Source: Listeria floridensis FSL S10-1187 (GTDB lineage: Bacteria > Bacillota > Bacilli > Lactobacillales > Listeriaceae). From it: a DNA stretch of 43,105 nt. The notes beneath the pieces are model-generated. The model did not search any database and was not told where the DNA came from. It saw only the letters and a program-made list of their open reading frames with translations. The translations under genes were made by a program, and so were the position numbers. Position 1 is the stretch's first letter. Each line of letters opens with the position of its first letter. This document shows, piece by piece, positions 34,507 to 43,105 of this stretch. Location of the stretch: assembly GCF_000525875.1 (NCBI RefSeq), contig NZ_AODF01000021.1:1-43105 (forward strand), in the 5' to 3' direction.

Positions 34507-34963
34507 TCGAATCGAGCTCTCAGTCCCTGCTAAACCGGAATTTGTAAGTCTTGGAAGGTTAACGCTCTCCGGAATTGCAAGTCAAATTGGCTTTTCCTAT
34601 GAAGTCATTGAAGATTTGAAAATTGCAGTAAGTGAAGCGATCACAAATTCAATTCGCCACGGTTTTAAAGATGTACCAGATGGCAAAGTTAAAGTGGAGT
34701 TTCACGTTTATGCCGATAAATTAGATGTGATTGTAAGCGACAAGGGAAAGAGTTTTGATCCCGAAGCGAAGAAAAAAGAAATCGGCCCGTATGAAGCGGG
34801 TGACGAAACAGATGTAATGCGAATTGGCGGTTTAGGACTATTTTTAATTGAAACTTTGATGGATGATGTGAAATTATACTTGGAAGATGGGGTTTCAGTG
34901 TTAATGACCAAATATATCAATGAAAAGCAGGTGGAGGAGAATGCAGAGAGTGTCTCAACCTGA
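34490..34963 (+). CDS. rsbW: Anti-sigma-B factor and serine kinase RsbW
   Basis: 157 residues, a GHKL kinase that binds sigma-B and phosphorylates RsbV. The N-box is [20 protein letters not shown], and the G-boxes are [11 protein letters not shown] and [15 protein letters not shown]. The start is ATG 34490 ([18 protein letters not shown]) with GAAGGTGAAAAG upstream. The longer GTG start at 34481 lacks spacing for a binding site. It overlaps rsbV by 17 bp and sigB by 23 bp, as in other sigB operons, which fixes the ratio of the partners. Confidence 0.95.
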   Translation: MATTYDRIELSVPAKPEFVSLGRLTLSGIASQIGFSYEVIEDLKIAVSEAITNSIRHGFKDVPDGKVKVEFHVYADKLDVIVSDKGKSFDPEAKKKEIGPYEAGDETDVMRIGGLGLFLIETLMDDVKLYLEDGVSVLMTKYINEKQVEENAESVST

Positions 34964-35723
34964 TAAGGATAAAGCTAAGGAAAAAGTGTACGAGTGGATT
35001 GATGCGTACCAAAAAACGGGTGACGAAGAAGCTCAGTATCAGCTGGTCGTCCATTACAAGAACCTTGTTGAGTCAATTGCGCGAAAATATTCGCAGGGAA
35101 AGTCCTTTCACGAGGACTTGGTTCAAGTCGGCAACATTGGTTTGTTAGGTGCGATTAGGCGGTATGATCCAGAGTTTGGAAAGAGTTTTGAAGCCTTCGC
35201 AGTTCCAACAATTGTTGGAGAAATTAAAAGATTTTTGCGCGACAAAACGTGGAGTGTTCATGTGCCGAGACGTATTAAAGAACTTGGTCCTAAAATTAAA
35301 AATGCGGTTGAAGAGCTGACGCGAGAAATGCAGAATTCACCGCAAATTTCTGATATCGCTCGCTATATCGAAGTTTCGGAAGAAGAAGTCTTAGAAGCGA
35401 TGGAAATGGGCAAAAGTTATCAAGCACTTTCCGTGGACCATTCCATTGAGGCGGATTCAGATGGAAGTACGATTACGCTACTTGATGTCGTCGGAAATGA
35501 AGATGATGGCTTTGAACAGGTTAATCAGCGTATGCTACTTGAAAAAGTTTTGCCGGTGTTAGACAGCCGTGAACAAAAGATCTTACAGTATACCTTTATT
35601 GAAAATCGCAGTCAAAAAGAAACGGGAGAACTGCTCAATATATCGCAAATGCATGTTTCAAGAATTCAGCGCCAAGCGATTAAGAAACTACGTGAGGCTT
35701 TGCAAAATGAGGAAGTGGAATAA
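34941..35723 (+). CDS. sigB: General stress sigma factor sigma-B
   Basis: 260 residues of the sigma-70 group 3 type. Region 2 includes [43 protein letters not shown] and [20 protein letters not shown]. Region 4 has the helix-turn-helix [30 protein letters not shown] near the end. ATG 34941 gives [11 protein letters not shown], matching the N-terminus of known Listeria sigma-B. AGGAG is immediately upstream with short spacing, and a GTG at 34950 is an alternative. It directs stress genes, probably including the glutamate decarboxylase in this window. Confidence 0.96.
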   Translation: MQRVSQPDKDKAKEKVYEWIDAYQKTGDEEAQYQLVVHYKNLVESIARKYSQGKSFHEDLVQVGNIGLLGAIRRYDPEFGKSFEAFAVPTIVGEIKRFLRDKTWSVHVPRRIKELGPKIKNAVEELTREMQNSPQISDIARYIEVSEEEVLEAMEMGKSYQALSVDHSIEADSDGSTITLLDVVGNEDDGFEQVNQRMLLEKVLPVLDSREQKILQYTFIENRSQKETGELLNISQMHVSRIQRQAIKKLREALQNEEVE

Positions 35724-35725
35724 TC

Positions 35726-36328
35726 ATGCCGAGTCTATCCAAATCGCATGTGGAACTTTTTACTTTTCAGCGTACGAAGGCATTACAACAATACTCTGGC
35801 GATATGTATTTTGTAACTGAAAAAAAGGGGCTTTTTTTATGTGTTCTTGCTGACGGGCTCGGAAGCGGAATTGAAGCGCATCGTTCTGCCAAAGCAGTTA
35901 TTGAAACGGTTAAATTAAATCCGGAAGGAGAGCTTCCGGATTTAATGGAGCAGGCCAATCAAGCTGTTTCAGGACTTAGAGGAGCTGCAGTTGCGATGAT
36001 TCGGGCAGATCTTGAACACCGTAAACTTACATATACGGGAACCGGAAATATTCGTTTTTATTTTGTGGAACCGGGCGGGAAAGTTGGGTTTCCATTATCA
36101 ACCATGGGTTTTCTATCCGGTAGAAAACAGCTTTTTAAAGTGAAAACGTTTGATTTTAAGTCTGACAGCAAATTTTTGATTCACTCAGATGGTCTTGTCT
36201 TAAAAAAAGCGCGTAGCTTTTTGACAAGTCCGCTTGATGTAATCAAAACGGGGCACAGTATTGAACGGCAAATCGCAAGCATCCCGGAAGATGATGTCAG
36301 CTTTGTGCTTGGGAAATTCCCACAGTGA
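35726..36328 (+). CDS. rsbX: Serine phosphatase RsbX, stressosome reset
   Basis: 200 residues, a small PP2C phosphatase that dephosphorylates RsbR and RsbS to end the response. Metal-site motifs are QYSGDMYFV, LCVLADGLGSGIEAHRSAKAV and LIHSDGLVLKKA. ATG 35726 is 2 bp after sigB, with AGGAAGTGG as binding site. A 15-bp hairpin starts at its last base. Confidence 0.94.
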   Translation: MPSLSKSHVELFTFQRTKALQQYSGDMYFVTEKKGLFLCVLADGLGSGIEAHRSAKAVIETVKLNPEGELPDLMEQANQAVSGLRGAAVAMIRADLEHRKLTYTGTGNIRFYFVEPGGKVGFPLSTMGFLSGRKQLFKVKTFDFKSDSKFLIHSDGLVLKKARSFLTSPLDVIKTGHSIERQIASIPEDDVSFVLGKFPQ

Positions 36329-36367
36329 AGCAAAAACTGCCATATGAAGATGTGGCAGTTTTTGCTT
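36328..36367 (+). terminator. Strong stem-loop ending the sigB operon
   Basis: A perfect 15-bp stem, AAGCAAAAACTGCCA / TGGCAGTTTTTGCTT, starts in the stop codon of rsbX. The T5 tract is inside the 3' arm rather than after it, so it may act partly as a terminator and partly as a 3' stabiliser. tex begins 42 bp later. Confidence 0.75.
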
Positions 36368-36408
36368 ATTCTTCTGAAAAAATGAGACAGAAAAAGGAGT
36401 TTACTACT

Positions 36409-38584
36409 ATGGAAAAAACAATTATGCCTTTTATTTACCAAAAATTAAGCTATAAAAAAACACAAATAGATGCGGTAATTAAGCTCTTAGAAGACGGAAA
36501 TACAGTTCCTTTTATCGCCCGTTACCGAAAAGAAAACACTGGCAGTTTAGATGAAGTTGCCATTCGTGATATTGAGGAAACCTATGAATACGTAACAAAA
36601 CTTGAAGTGCGTAAGGAAGAAGTACTGCGGCTGATTGAAGAACAAGGGAAGTTGACAGAAGAGCTAAAACAAGCCATTCAGCAGGCTGATCAGCAACAAA
36701 AGCTCGAAGATTTATACCGGCCGTATAAGCAAAAAAAAACGGACGAAAGCAACGATTGCAAAAGAACAAGGACTCGAACCACTTGCGAGCTGGCTAGAGA
36801 CCTTTCCAGACAGCAATCTGGCTGATGAAGCGGCGAAATATCTTTCTGCTGAAAAAGAAATTCCTGACGTGGAAACGGCGCTTAAAGGCGCGCATGAGAT
36901 TATTGCTGAAAAAATTAGCGATCACCCTGAATTCCGCGCCTGGATTCGTAATTTTACAAGAAAATTCGGGATGGTTCATTCAGAGAAAAAGAAAGATGCG
37001 GATGATGAAAAAGCAGTTTATGAAATGTATTATGATTATCAAGAAATGATTCAAAAAACGGCACCGCATCGAGTTTTAGCGTTTAATCGCGGTGAAAAAG
37101 AAGGTGTACTTCGCGTTTCAATCGAAATTGATCCGACAAAGATTCACACTTATTTACAAGAAAAAATATTGCCGAGTAAGGAAAACATGGCTGTTTCTTT
37201 TGTGAGAGATGCGATATTTGATGCCTATAAGCGCTTCATCGGGCCTGCTGTTCAGCGGGAGATTCGTGCGGAACTGACGGAGACTGCGGAAGATCACGCC
37301 ATTGAAGTATTTTCGCTTAACTTGCGCAAATTATTGCTCCAATCACCGCTCAAAGGAAAAGTAGTACTCGGTGTTGACCCTGCTTTTCGGACTGGCTGCA
37401 AACTTGCCGTACTTGACCCGACAGGGAAGGTGCTCGAAATTGGTGTGATTTATCCGCATACTGGAAAAGGGAGAATTCCTGAAGCAAAAGAAAAAACAGC
37501 TGATCTTTTGAGGCGCTATCAAGTGGAGGTTATCGCGATCGGAAATGGAACGGCTTCAAGAGAGACCGAACAGTTTATTGCAGATTTGCTTCATGAAACG
37601 AAAAGTACGGCGCGCTATACCATTGTCAGTGAAGCCGGCGCGAGTGTATATTCGGCGAGTGACATTGCTCGGGAAGAGTTTCCGGATTATCAAGTGGAAG
37701 AACGGAGCGCGGTTTCGATTGGGCGCCGGCCTCAAGATCCGCTTGCAGAACTCGTTAAAATTGATCCGAAATCTGTCGGTGTCGGTCAATATCAACATGA
37801 TGTAGCACAGAAAAAATTAAGCGAGACGCTGACGTTTGTTGTCGAAACATCTGTTAACCAAGTCGGTGTCAATGTAAATACGGCTTCTGCTTCACTTCTG
37901 CAATATGTCGCAGGTCTCAATAAAACAGTGGCTGGCAATATTCGTAAATACCGCGAGGAAAACGGTCCTTTTACCTCACGAACAGAGTTGAAGAAAGTAC
38001 CTCGGCTCGGTGCGAAATCTTATGAGCAAAGTATTGGTTTCATTCGAATTTTGGAAGGGAAAAACCCGCTCGATAAGACGGCGATTCACCCAGAAAGTTA
38101 TCCAGTGGCAAAACAGCTGATTGAAAAATTGGGGTATAGCCTTGATCAAATCGGTTCAGCTGAATTAAAAACTGCGTTACAAAAATTAGATCCCGTAGCA
38201 GTTGCGGTAGAAATGGAAGTCGGAAAAGAAACGCTCGCAGATATTATCCAAAATTTAATAGCTCCAGGGCGTGATATGCGTGATGCGCTCCCACAACCAA
38301 TGCTCCGCCAAGACGTTATCAAGATGGAAGACTTAAAGCCTGGCATGGAACTTGAGGGAACAGTCCGTAATGTCGTTGATTTTGGTGCATTCGTAGACAT
38401 TGGTGTGAAGCAAGACGGACTTGTGCATATTTCAAAACTTAGCGATTCGTTCGTGAAAAACCCGATGGATGTTGTATCGATTGGGGATATCGTAACGGTT
38501 TGGGTCGATGAAGTTGATGTGAAGAAAAGTCGGATTGCTTTATCAATGGTAGCCCCGAAAGTAGCGAAATCAAGTGGAAAATAA
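36409..38584 (+). CDS. tex: Tex-family transcription accessory protein, one apparent frameshift
   Basis: About 724 residues. Parts in order: N-terminal helical Tex domain ([31 protein letters not shown]), YqgF/RNase H-like domain ([18 protein letters not shown], about 325-345), helix-hairpin-helix region ([22 protein letters not shown]) and a C-terminal S1 RNA-binding domain ([26 protein letters not shown], about 645-670). The A9 run at 36731-36739 breaks it. With eight A it reads [21 protein letters not shown]. The start is ATG 36409 after AAAAAGGAG. Tex proteins bind nucleic acid and affect transcription, but the exact role is unsettled. It overlaps the SprT-like gene by 11 bp. Confidence 0.92.
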
Positions 38585-39044
38585 AGAACTTCAAGCATTG
38601 ATGGAAATGGTTTCTGAACGCTATTTTCGGAAACCATTTCGTCATCAAGCGCGCTTTAATGCCCGTCTTAAAACGACAGGAGGTCGCTATTTGCTGGCAT
38701 CACATGACATTGAAATGAATCCGCATTATCTTAAGGTATTCGGAAAAGTTGAGCTGATAGAAATCATGAAACACGAACTATGCCATTACCATCTTCATCT
38801 TGAAAAACGTGGCTATAAACATCGGGATGCAGATTTTCGCAAGCTACTGGAAGAAGTAGGAGCACCTCGTTTTTGTAAACCACTTGAAGCGGCTGTTCGT
38901 CTGCATGAATATACATGCGAGGATTGCAGCACTCACTTCATGCGTAAGCGCAGGATGAATCCAGATCGCTATCGCTGCGGGAAATGTGGCGGTCGGATTC
39001 GTTACAGGAGGCAGAGGGAAGTTATGCAAAGGGATGTCAATTGA
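38574..39044 (+). CDS. SprT-like zinc metalloprotease-fold protein
   Basis: 156 residues. The zinc-binding HExxH motif is [14 protein letters not shown] (HELCH, about 67-71), and a C-terminal zinc ribbon has CEDC...CGKC ([21 protein letters not shown], about 118-146). The N-terminal stretch [24 protein letters not shown] fits the SprT/YdcK family. The GTG start at 38574 is inside the end of tex. A later ATG at 38600 is an alternative. The pairing tex then ydcK then tRNA genes is also found in B. subtilis. The physiological role is not established. Confidence 0.9.
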   Translation: MENKELQALMEMVSERYFRKPFRHQARFNARLKTTGGRYLLASHDIEMNPHYLKVFGKVELIEIMKHELCHYHLHLEKRGYKHRDADFRKLLEEVGAPRFCKPLEAAVRLHEYTCEDCSTHFMRKRRMNPDRYRCGKCGGRIRYRRQREVMQRDVN

Positions 39045-39110
39045 TAAAGTGGAAAAAGCAGAAAAAAGGGGTTGAAGCGGGTTGTCCTTCCTGAAAAAAT
39101 TATTTCTTTC

Positions 39111-39139
39111 TTGCTTTTTTTTCTATTCATTATTATAAT
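39111..39139 (+). promoter_or_regulatory. Promoter of the tRNA pair
   Basis: TTGCTT (39111-39116) and consensus TATAAT (39134-39139) are 17 bp apart, 14 bp before tRNA-Asn. It is a strong promoter of the type expected for stable RNA. Confidence 0.75.
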
Positions 39140-39153
39140 TAAAGGTATAGCAT

Positions 39154-39229
39154 TCCACAGTAGCTCAGTTGGTAGAGCAATCGGCTGTTAACCGATCGGT
39201 CGCAGGTTCGAGTCCTGCCTGTGGAGCCA
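39154..39229 (+). tRNA. tRNA-Asn (GUU)
   Basis: A 76-nt cloverleaf. The acceptor stem is TCCACAG / CTGTGGA, followed by G and an encoded CCA. The D-arm is AGCTCAGTTGGTAGAGC, the anticodon loop CTGTTAACC has GTT at the centre, and the T-arm is GCAGGTTCGAGTCCTGC. Confidence 0.96.
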
Positions 39230-39238
39230 TATTTATGT

Positions 39239-39329
39239 GGAGAAATACTCAAGTGGCTGAAGAGGCGCCCCTGCTAAGGGTGTAGGTCGTTCACGCGGCG
39301 CGAGGGTTCAAATCCCTCTTTCTCCGCCA
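39239..39329 (+). tRNA. tRNA-Ser (GCU)
   Basis: A 91-nt class II tRNA with a long variable arm. The acceptor stem is GGAGAAA / TTTCTCC, then G and encoded CCA. The anticodon GCT is in CCTGCTAAG, and the T-arm is GAGGGTTCAAATCCCTC. It lies 9 bp after tRNA-Asn and is surely cotranscribed. Confidence 0.96.
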
Positions 39330-39351
39330 TGTTAACATGTATATTTCAAGC

Positions 39352-39382
39352 AAGCCTTTGCCAGAATGCGGCAAGGCTTTTT
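39352..39382 (+). terminator. Terminator of the tRNA operon
   Basis: A stem AAGCCTTTGCC / GGCAAGGCTT with one bulged base is followed by T5, 22 bp after tRNA-Ser. Confidence 0.8.
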
Positions 39383-39412
39383 GTATGTTTGAATAAAGTT
39401 TGAAGTTTTACG

Positions 39413-39441
39413 TTGCGACACATTGAAATTACTGATACACT
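39413..39441 (+). promoter_or_regulatory. Predicted promoter of der
   Basis: TTGCGA (39413-39418) and TACACT (39436-39441) are 17 bp apart, 46 bp before the der start. Confidence 0.6.
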
Positions 39442-39487
39442 AAAGAAAGTTTGATAGATTAGGAATGGAAAAAAGAAGGTGAAATAA

Positions 39488-40798
39488 ATGGTTAAACCAG
39501 TAGTAGCAATCGTAGGTCGGCCAAATGTCGGCAAATCAACCATTTTCAACCGTATTGTTGGTGAACGGGTATCGATCGTGGAAGATGTTCCCGGTGTTAC
39601 AAGAGACCGGATTTACAATACGGCCGAATGGCTTGGAAAAGATTTTAATATTATTGATACAGGCGGAATTGATCTTGGGGACGAACCTTTCCTTGAACAA
39701 ATTCGTGCACAAGCAGAAATTGCGATTGATGAAGCAGATGTGATCATTTTCATCACGAACGGACGCGAAGGCGTAACAGATGCAGATGAGCAAGTTGCAA
39801 AAATTTTATATCGTTCTAAAAAACCAGTTGTACTTGCAGTTAATAAAGTAGATAATCCAGAAATGCGCGATCAAATTTATGATTTTTATGCGCTTGGATT
39901 TGGCGATCCATTTCCCATTTCAGGTTCACATGGCCTAGGGCTTGGCGATTTGCTCGATGAAGTTCGTAAACACTTTCCAAATGAGGAAGATGCCGACTAC
40001 GATGATGATGTTATCAAGTTCTCGCTGATCGGACGACCGAATGTTGGAAAATCGTCACTTGTTAATGCTTTCCTTGGCGAAGATCGTGTAATCGTATCGG
40101 ATGTTGCCGGTACAACACGTGATGCCATTGATACAAGCTATATCGTTGAGGATCAAGAATATGTCATGATCGACACAGCAGGAATGCGCAAAAAAGGAAA
40201 AGTCTATGAAAATACCGAGAAATATAGTGTGCTTCGTGCTATGCGGGCAATTGAACGCTCCGATGTCGTCTTAGTCGTTTTAAACGCTGAAGAAGGGATT
40301 CGCGAGCAGGATAAACGCATTGCCGGATATGCACATGATGCAGGCCGAGCAATCATTATCGTTGTCAATAAATGGGATGCCATTGAAAAAGATGAAAAAA
40401 CAATGAATGCTTTTACTGAAGACATTCGCGAGCAATTTCAATTCTTAGACTATGCACCAATCGTCTTTGTTTCTGCAAAAACGAAGCAGCGGCTCACAAA
40501 TATTTTTCCGCTAATCAATCAAGTCAGTGAAAATCATGCACTTCGAGTTCAGTCGAGCATGCTGAATGATGTGATTAGCGATGCAGTTGCGATGAACCCT
40601 GCACCGATGGACAAAGGCAAGCGGCTTAAAATTTTCTATACCACACAAGTTGCTGTTAAACCGCCTGCATTTGTTGTTTTTGTAAATGAACCAGAATTAA
40701 TGCATTTTTCATATGAGCGCTTTTTGGAAAATCGAATCCGCGAAGCCTTCCCGTTTGAAGGAACACCGATTCGAGTTATTCCTCGAAAACGCAAGTAG
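39488..40798 (+). CDS. der: Ribosome-assembly GTPase Der (EngA)
   Basis: 436 residues with two GTPase domains in tandem, the hallmark of Der. The first has [20 protein letters not shown] (about 6-25), DTGGI and NKVD. The second has [20 protein letters not shown] (about 179-198), DTAGM and NKWD. The C-terminal KH-like domain follows ([30 protein letters not shown]). It is needed for 50S subunit maturation. The ATG at 39488 follows AAGAAGGTG. gpsA follows after 24 bp, as in many Firmicutes. Confidence 0.96.
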   Translation: MVKPVVAIVGRPNVGKSTIFNRIVGERVSIVEDVPGVTRDRIYNTAEWLGKDFNIIDTGGIDLGDEPFLEQIRAQAEIAIDEADVIIFITNGREGVTDADEQVAKILYRSKKPVVLAVNKVDNPEMRDQIYDFYALGFGDPFPISGSHGLGLGDLLDEVRKHFPNEEDADYDDDVIKFSLIGRPNVGKSSLVNAFLGEDRVIVSDVAGTTRDAIDTSYIVEDQEYVMIDTAGMRKKGKVYENTEKYSVLRAMRAIERSDVVLVVLNAEEGIREQDKRIAGYAHDAGRAIIIVVNKWDAIEKDEKTMNAFTEDIREQFQFLDYAPIVFVSAKTKQRLTNIFPLINQVSENHALRVQSSMLNDVISDAVAMNPAPMDKGKRLKIFYTTQVAVKPPAFVVFVNEPELMHFSYERFLENRIREAFPFEGTPIRVIPRKRK

Positions 40799-40822
40799 TA
40801 CGCTTTAGGAGGAGGATTTTTT

Positions 40823-41839
40823 GTGACAAAACAAAAAGTAGCCATTCTTGGTGCTGGAAGCTGGGGAACAGCGCTTGCGATGGTACTTGCCGACAACAAT
40901 CAAGATGTTGTGATTTGGGGTAACCGCGAAGATATCGTGGAGGAGATCAACCAAGAACACCGAAACTCGCACTATTTAAAAGAAACCATTCTTCCAGAAG
41001 GAATACGCGCCACATTATCACTTTCTGATGCGCTAGCAGCTGCCGAATTTGTTGTGCTTGCCGTTCCAACAAGCGCGATGAGAGAAGTGGCGAAACAAGT
41101 CAGCGAGACCCTTAGCGAGCCGCGTATTATTGTTCATGTCAGCAAAGGTATCGAACCAGATACTAATATGCGGATGTCAGAAGTCATTGAAGCAGAGATT
41201 GCCCCAGAGAAACGAAGCGGTATCGTTGTACTTTCTGGGCCAAGCCATGCGGAAGAAGTGGCACTGCGTCATCCGACGACCCTTTGTGCAAGCTGCTCAG
41301 ATCACCATTTAGCGAAAGAAGTCCAAGATGTATTTATCAACAATAACTTGCGGATTTACACAAATGAAGATGTCATCGGAGCGGAAATTGGCGGCGCGCT
41401 CAAGAATATCATTGCCCTCGGTGCCGGGATCTCGGACGGCTTAGGATACGGTGATAACGCGAAAGCAGCTTTGATGACGCGCGGAATGGCTGAAATTACC
41501 CGCCTTGGGGTTGCAGTCGGTTCTGACCCGCAAACCTTTTATGGCTTGACCGGTATTGGCGATTTAATTGTGACCTGTACGAGCGTCCATTCACGCAACT
41601 GGAATGCTGGAAACATGCTCGGAAAAGGGCAGCAGCTTGATGAAGTCCTTAGCAACATGGGAATGGTTGTTGAAGGCGTTCGAACAGCGAAAGCCGTTCA
41701 TGGATGGGCACAAGAACTTGGCATCGATATGCCGATTTCAGAAGCCATCTATGAAGTTCTTTTCAGCGGCAAAGATCCAGCAGATGCGGTGGATCACTTG
41801 ATGGGCCGAAAGAAAAAAGAAGAAAAAGAAACCTTTTAA
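40823..41839 (+). CDS. gpsA: NAD(P)H-dependent glycerol-3-phosphate dehydrogenase
   Basis: 338 residues, which makes sn-glycerol-3-phosphate from dihydroxyacetone phosphate for phospholipids. The Rossmann motif is [20 protein letters not shown] (about 6-25). [36 protein letters not shown], the catalytic Lys in [28 protein letters not shown] and [17 protein letters not shown] are all intact. The GTG at 40823 follows TTTAGGAGGAGG. It is cotranscribed with der and ends at a terminator. Confidence 0.95.
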   Translation: MTKQKVAILGAGSWGTALAMVLADNNQDVVIWGNREDIVEEINQEHRNSHYLKETILPEGIRATLSLSDALAAAEFVVLAVPTSAMREVAKQVSETLSEPRIIVHVSKGIEPDTNMRMSEVIEAEIAPEKRSGIVVLSGPSHAEEVALRHPTTLCASCSDHHLAKEVQDVFINNNLRIYTNEDVIGAEIGGALKNIIALGAGISDGLGYGDNAKAALMTRGMAEITRLGVAVGSDPQTFYGLTGIGDLIVTCTSVHSRNWNAGNMLGKGQQLDEVLSNMGMVVEGVRTAKAVHGWAQELGIDMPISEAIYEVLFSGKDPADAVDHLMGRKKKEEKETF

Positions 41840-41842
41840 ATC

Positions 41843-41888
41843 AAAAACCTTTTGGGGCTGTAAAATATCAACCCTGAAAGGTTTTTTT
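41843..41888 (+). terminator. Terminator of der-gpsA
   Basis: A 10-bp stem AAAAACCTTT / AAAGGTTTTT, extended inward by GGG/CCC pairing with offsets, ends in T7. Confidence 0.75.
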
Positions 41889-42024
41889 GCTTTGTGAAAG
41901 TTTGTCAAATCTGTGTCGCTTCATCTGTCAAGCTGGCTTTTTTAGAAGCTTAAGGTGAGGAAATCCATGAAACTGCCGAATGACTATGCTAGAATGAAGG
42001 GGTGGATAAAGGAGGCAGTTACGA

Positions 42025-43014
42025 ATGAAAGTGACACGAGAAAATAACAGCTATCAAATTTCATGGGACAAAAGCGAAGCTCCAGAGGGAAGTATCCTTT
42101 ATGTAAGCGAAAAGCCCGAACAAGATTCAAAAGAAGTGGAAGTCATGCAAATTCGCCAAGGAAACCATTATGCTGAGTATCCAGTTCAAGCGGAATATCC
42201 ACACCCTTTTTTTATCATCAAAAAACCAACCGGAGAAAAATTAACAGCGGCAGAACGCATCTTGACGGTTCCAGGAGTTTTCAATTTCCGCGATCTTGGG
42301 GGCTATTTAAGCCGCACTGGAAAACGAGTAAAATGGGGCAAACTTTTCCGCTCCGGCAGCCTTGGCGCCATCAAACCTGAAGGCGAAAAAGTTATCCATG
42401 ACCTTAACATCCGCTGGATATGCGATCTTAGAAGCGCTGCTGAAGTCAAGGTGCAGCAAACCCCGCCGATGGACGGCATTCTCAATCGCAACATTCCGAT
42501 CGGCGCCGCTAAAAATCAGCTAGACGGCCCAAAAAACATTGATATTCCAAGTGATCATAGTGTTTATGAACCGCTTATGGGCGACAGTTATAAAGTATTC
42601 ATCCAATCAACAGCGGAATACAAACAAATATTTGAGGACTTGCTTCAAAAGGACGGAATTCCGTTTTTATTTCATTGTACAGCTGGTAAAGACCGAACTG
42701 GTATCCTCGCAGCTCTTACGCTCTATTTACTTGATGTTCCGGAACAAACAATTTTTGAAGATTATGAGCTGACCAACCAGTTTACCGATCAAATTTTGAA
42801 TGAAGTAGGTAGTTTGGCGAACTCATTTTCCAACCAAGCAGATCAAATTCCGCTCGAGACATTCCGACCGATGGCAGAAGCACGTCCTGCTTATCTGAAA
42901 ATTGCTTTTCAAGAAATGCGCAAATCTGCTGGGTCAATTGATGCTTTTCTTGAAGAAAGGGTCGGCATTGATGCAAAAATGAAAGAGCAGCTGCAAGCGT
43001 TATTGTTAGAATAA
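42025..43014 (+). CDS. Protein-tyrosine/dual-specificity phosphatase-like protein
   Basis: 329 residues. The CX5R catalytic loop is FLFHCTAGKDRTGILAAL with the nucleophilic Cys at about 218 and Arg at about 224. The Lys-Asp inside the loop marks the Y_phosphatase3 group, whose members act on phosphoproteins or phosphoinositides. The N-terminal 75 residues form a beta-rich domain (SYQISWDKSEAPEGSILYVS), followed by the NFRDLGGYLSRTGKRVKWGKLFRSG motif typical of the group. The ATG at 42025 follows AAAGGAGG. An extended -10-like TGCTAGAAT is near 41986-41994. A phosphatase gene after gpsA is also, as I recall, present in L. monocytogenes. No signal peptide is seen. Confidence 0.9.
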   Translation: MKVTRENNSYQISWDKSEAPEGSILYVSEKPEQDSKEVEVMQIRQGNHYAEYPVQAEYPHPFFIIKKPTGEKLTAAERILTVPGVFNFRDLGGYLSRTGKRVKWGKLFRSGSLGAIKPEGEKVIHDLNIRWICDLRSAAEVKVQQTPPMDGILNRNIPIGAAKNQLDGPKNIDIPSDHSVYEPLMGDSYKVFIQSTAEYKQIFEDLLQKDGIPFLFHCTAGKDRTGILAALTLYLLDVPEQTIFEDYELTNQFTDQILNEVGSLANSFSNQADQIPLETFRPMAEARPAYLKIAFQEMRKSAGSIDAFLEERVGIDAKMKEQLQALLLE

Positions 43015-43017
43015 AAT

Positions 43018-43042
43018 AGGTGCTGAAACCTAGATTTTTCAG
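43018..43042 (+). terminator. Possible terminator after the phosphatase gene
   Basis: A short stem TAGGT / ACCTA with a T5 tail lies just after the stop. It is weak, but positioned correctly. Confidence 0.4.
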
Positions 43043-43105
43043 GCAATGAGCTCAATTTTAAACTTAATTTTTTTATGAAAAAAGTAACCATTTTTTTGAT
43101 GAAAA

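Overview
This window looks like chromosomal DNA of a low-GC Firmicute in or close to Listeria. The main evidence is the full eight-gene stressosome/sigma-B operon (rsbR-rsbS-rsbT-rsbU-rsbV-rsbW-sigB-rsbX) behind acpS-alr-mazE-mazF. A cshA-type DEAD-box helicase, ddl-murF, and a glutamine-type transporter with fused binding protein and permease lie further upstream. As I remember it, this order parallels a stretch of the L. monocytogenes chromosome. A Listeria-like species such as L. grayi is an inference from gene order and protein resemblance only. I see no insertion sequence, prophage, CRISPR array or origin.

Layout. 1-5.3 kb: amino-acid ABC importer, two uncharacterised genes, and a TetR regulator with its operator ahead of a paired SMR exporter. 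5.4-8.7 kb: ddl, murF and an esterase. 8.7-13.3 kb: a beta-glucoside module (ROK kinase, RpiR regulator, lone PTS EIIC, GH1 phospho-beta-glucosidase) with a catabolite-repression site. 13.3-16.8 kb: DEAD-box helicase with a long leader, then a glutamate decarboxylase behind a sigma-B-type promoter. 16.8-21 kb: DUF981-like membrane protein and an Rrf2 regulator followed by a giant YhgE/Pip protein. 21.1-22.1 kb: preQ1-I riboswitch plus queuosine-precursor transporter, then a compact Fst/par-type type I toxin-antitoxin locus. 22.2-27.4 kb: secreted protein, YdbS/YdbT pair, cystine-type ABC importer. 27.4-36.3 kb: cgoX, acpS, alr, mazEF and the sigB operon. 36.4-43 kb: tex, an SprT-like gene, tRNA-Asn, tRNA-Ser, der, gpsA and a protein-tyrosine-phosphatase-like gene.

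How the genes work together. The stressosome proteins RsbR, RsbS and RsbT feed RsbU, RsbV and RsbW to release sigma-B. A sigma-B-type promoter ahead of rsbV would amplify the response, and a second one ahead of the glutamate decarboxylase would tie acid resistance to it. MazEF sits just upstream. A terminator-like hairpin between mazF and rsbR may gate read-through into the operon.

Two points stand out. First, the best candidate for an overlooked system is the Fst-like locus at about 21.79-22.10 kb. It has a 32-residue hydrophobic toxin, a convergent antisense RNA of about 65 nt with its own promoter and terminator, and a 13-nt direct repeat placing antitoxin complementarity on the toxin start codon. 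Second, ten genes are broken by single-base changes, all in A/T homopolymers of six or more (nine with one extra base, one with one missing). Each reads through as a normal-length protein after one correction. I treat these as probable sequence errors and give corrected gene extents.
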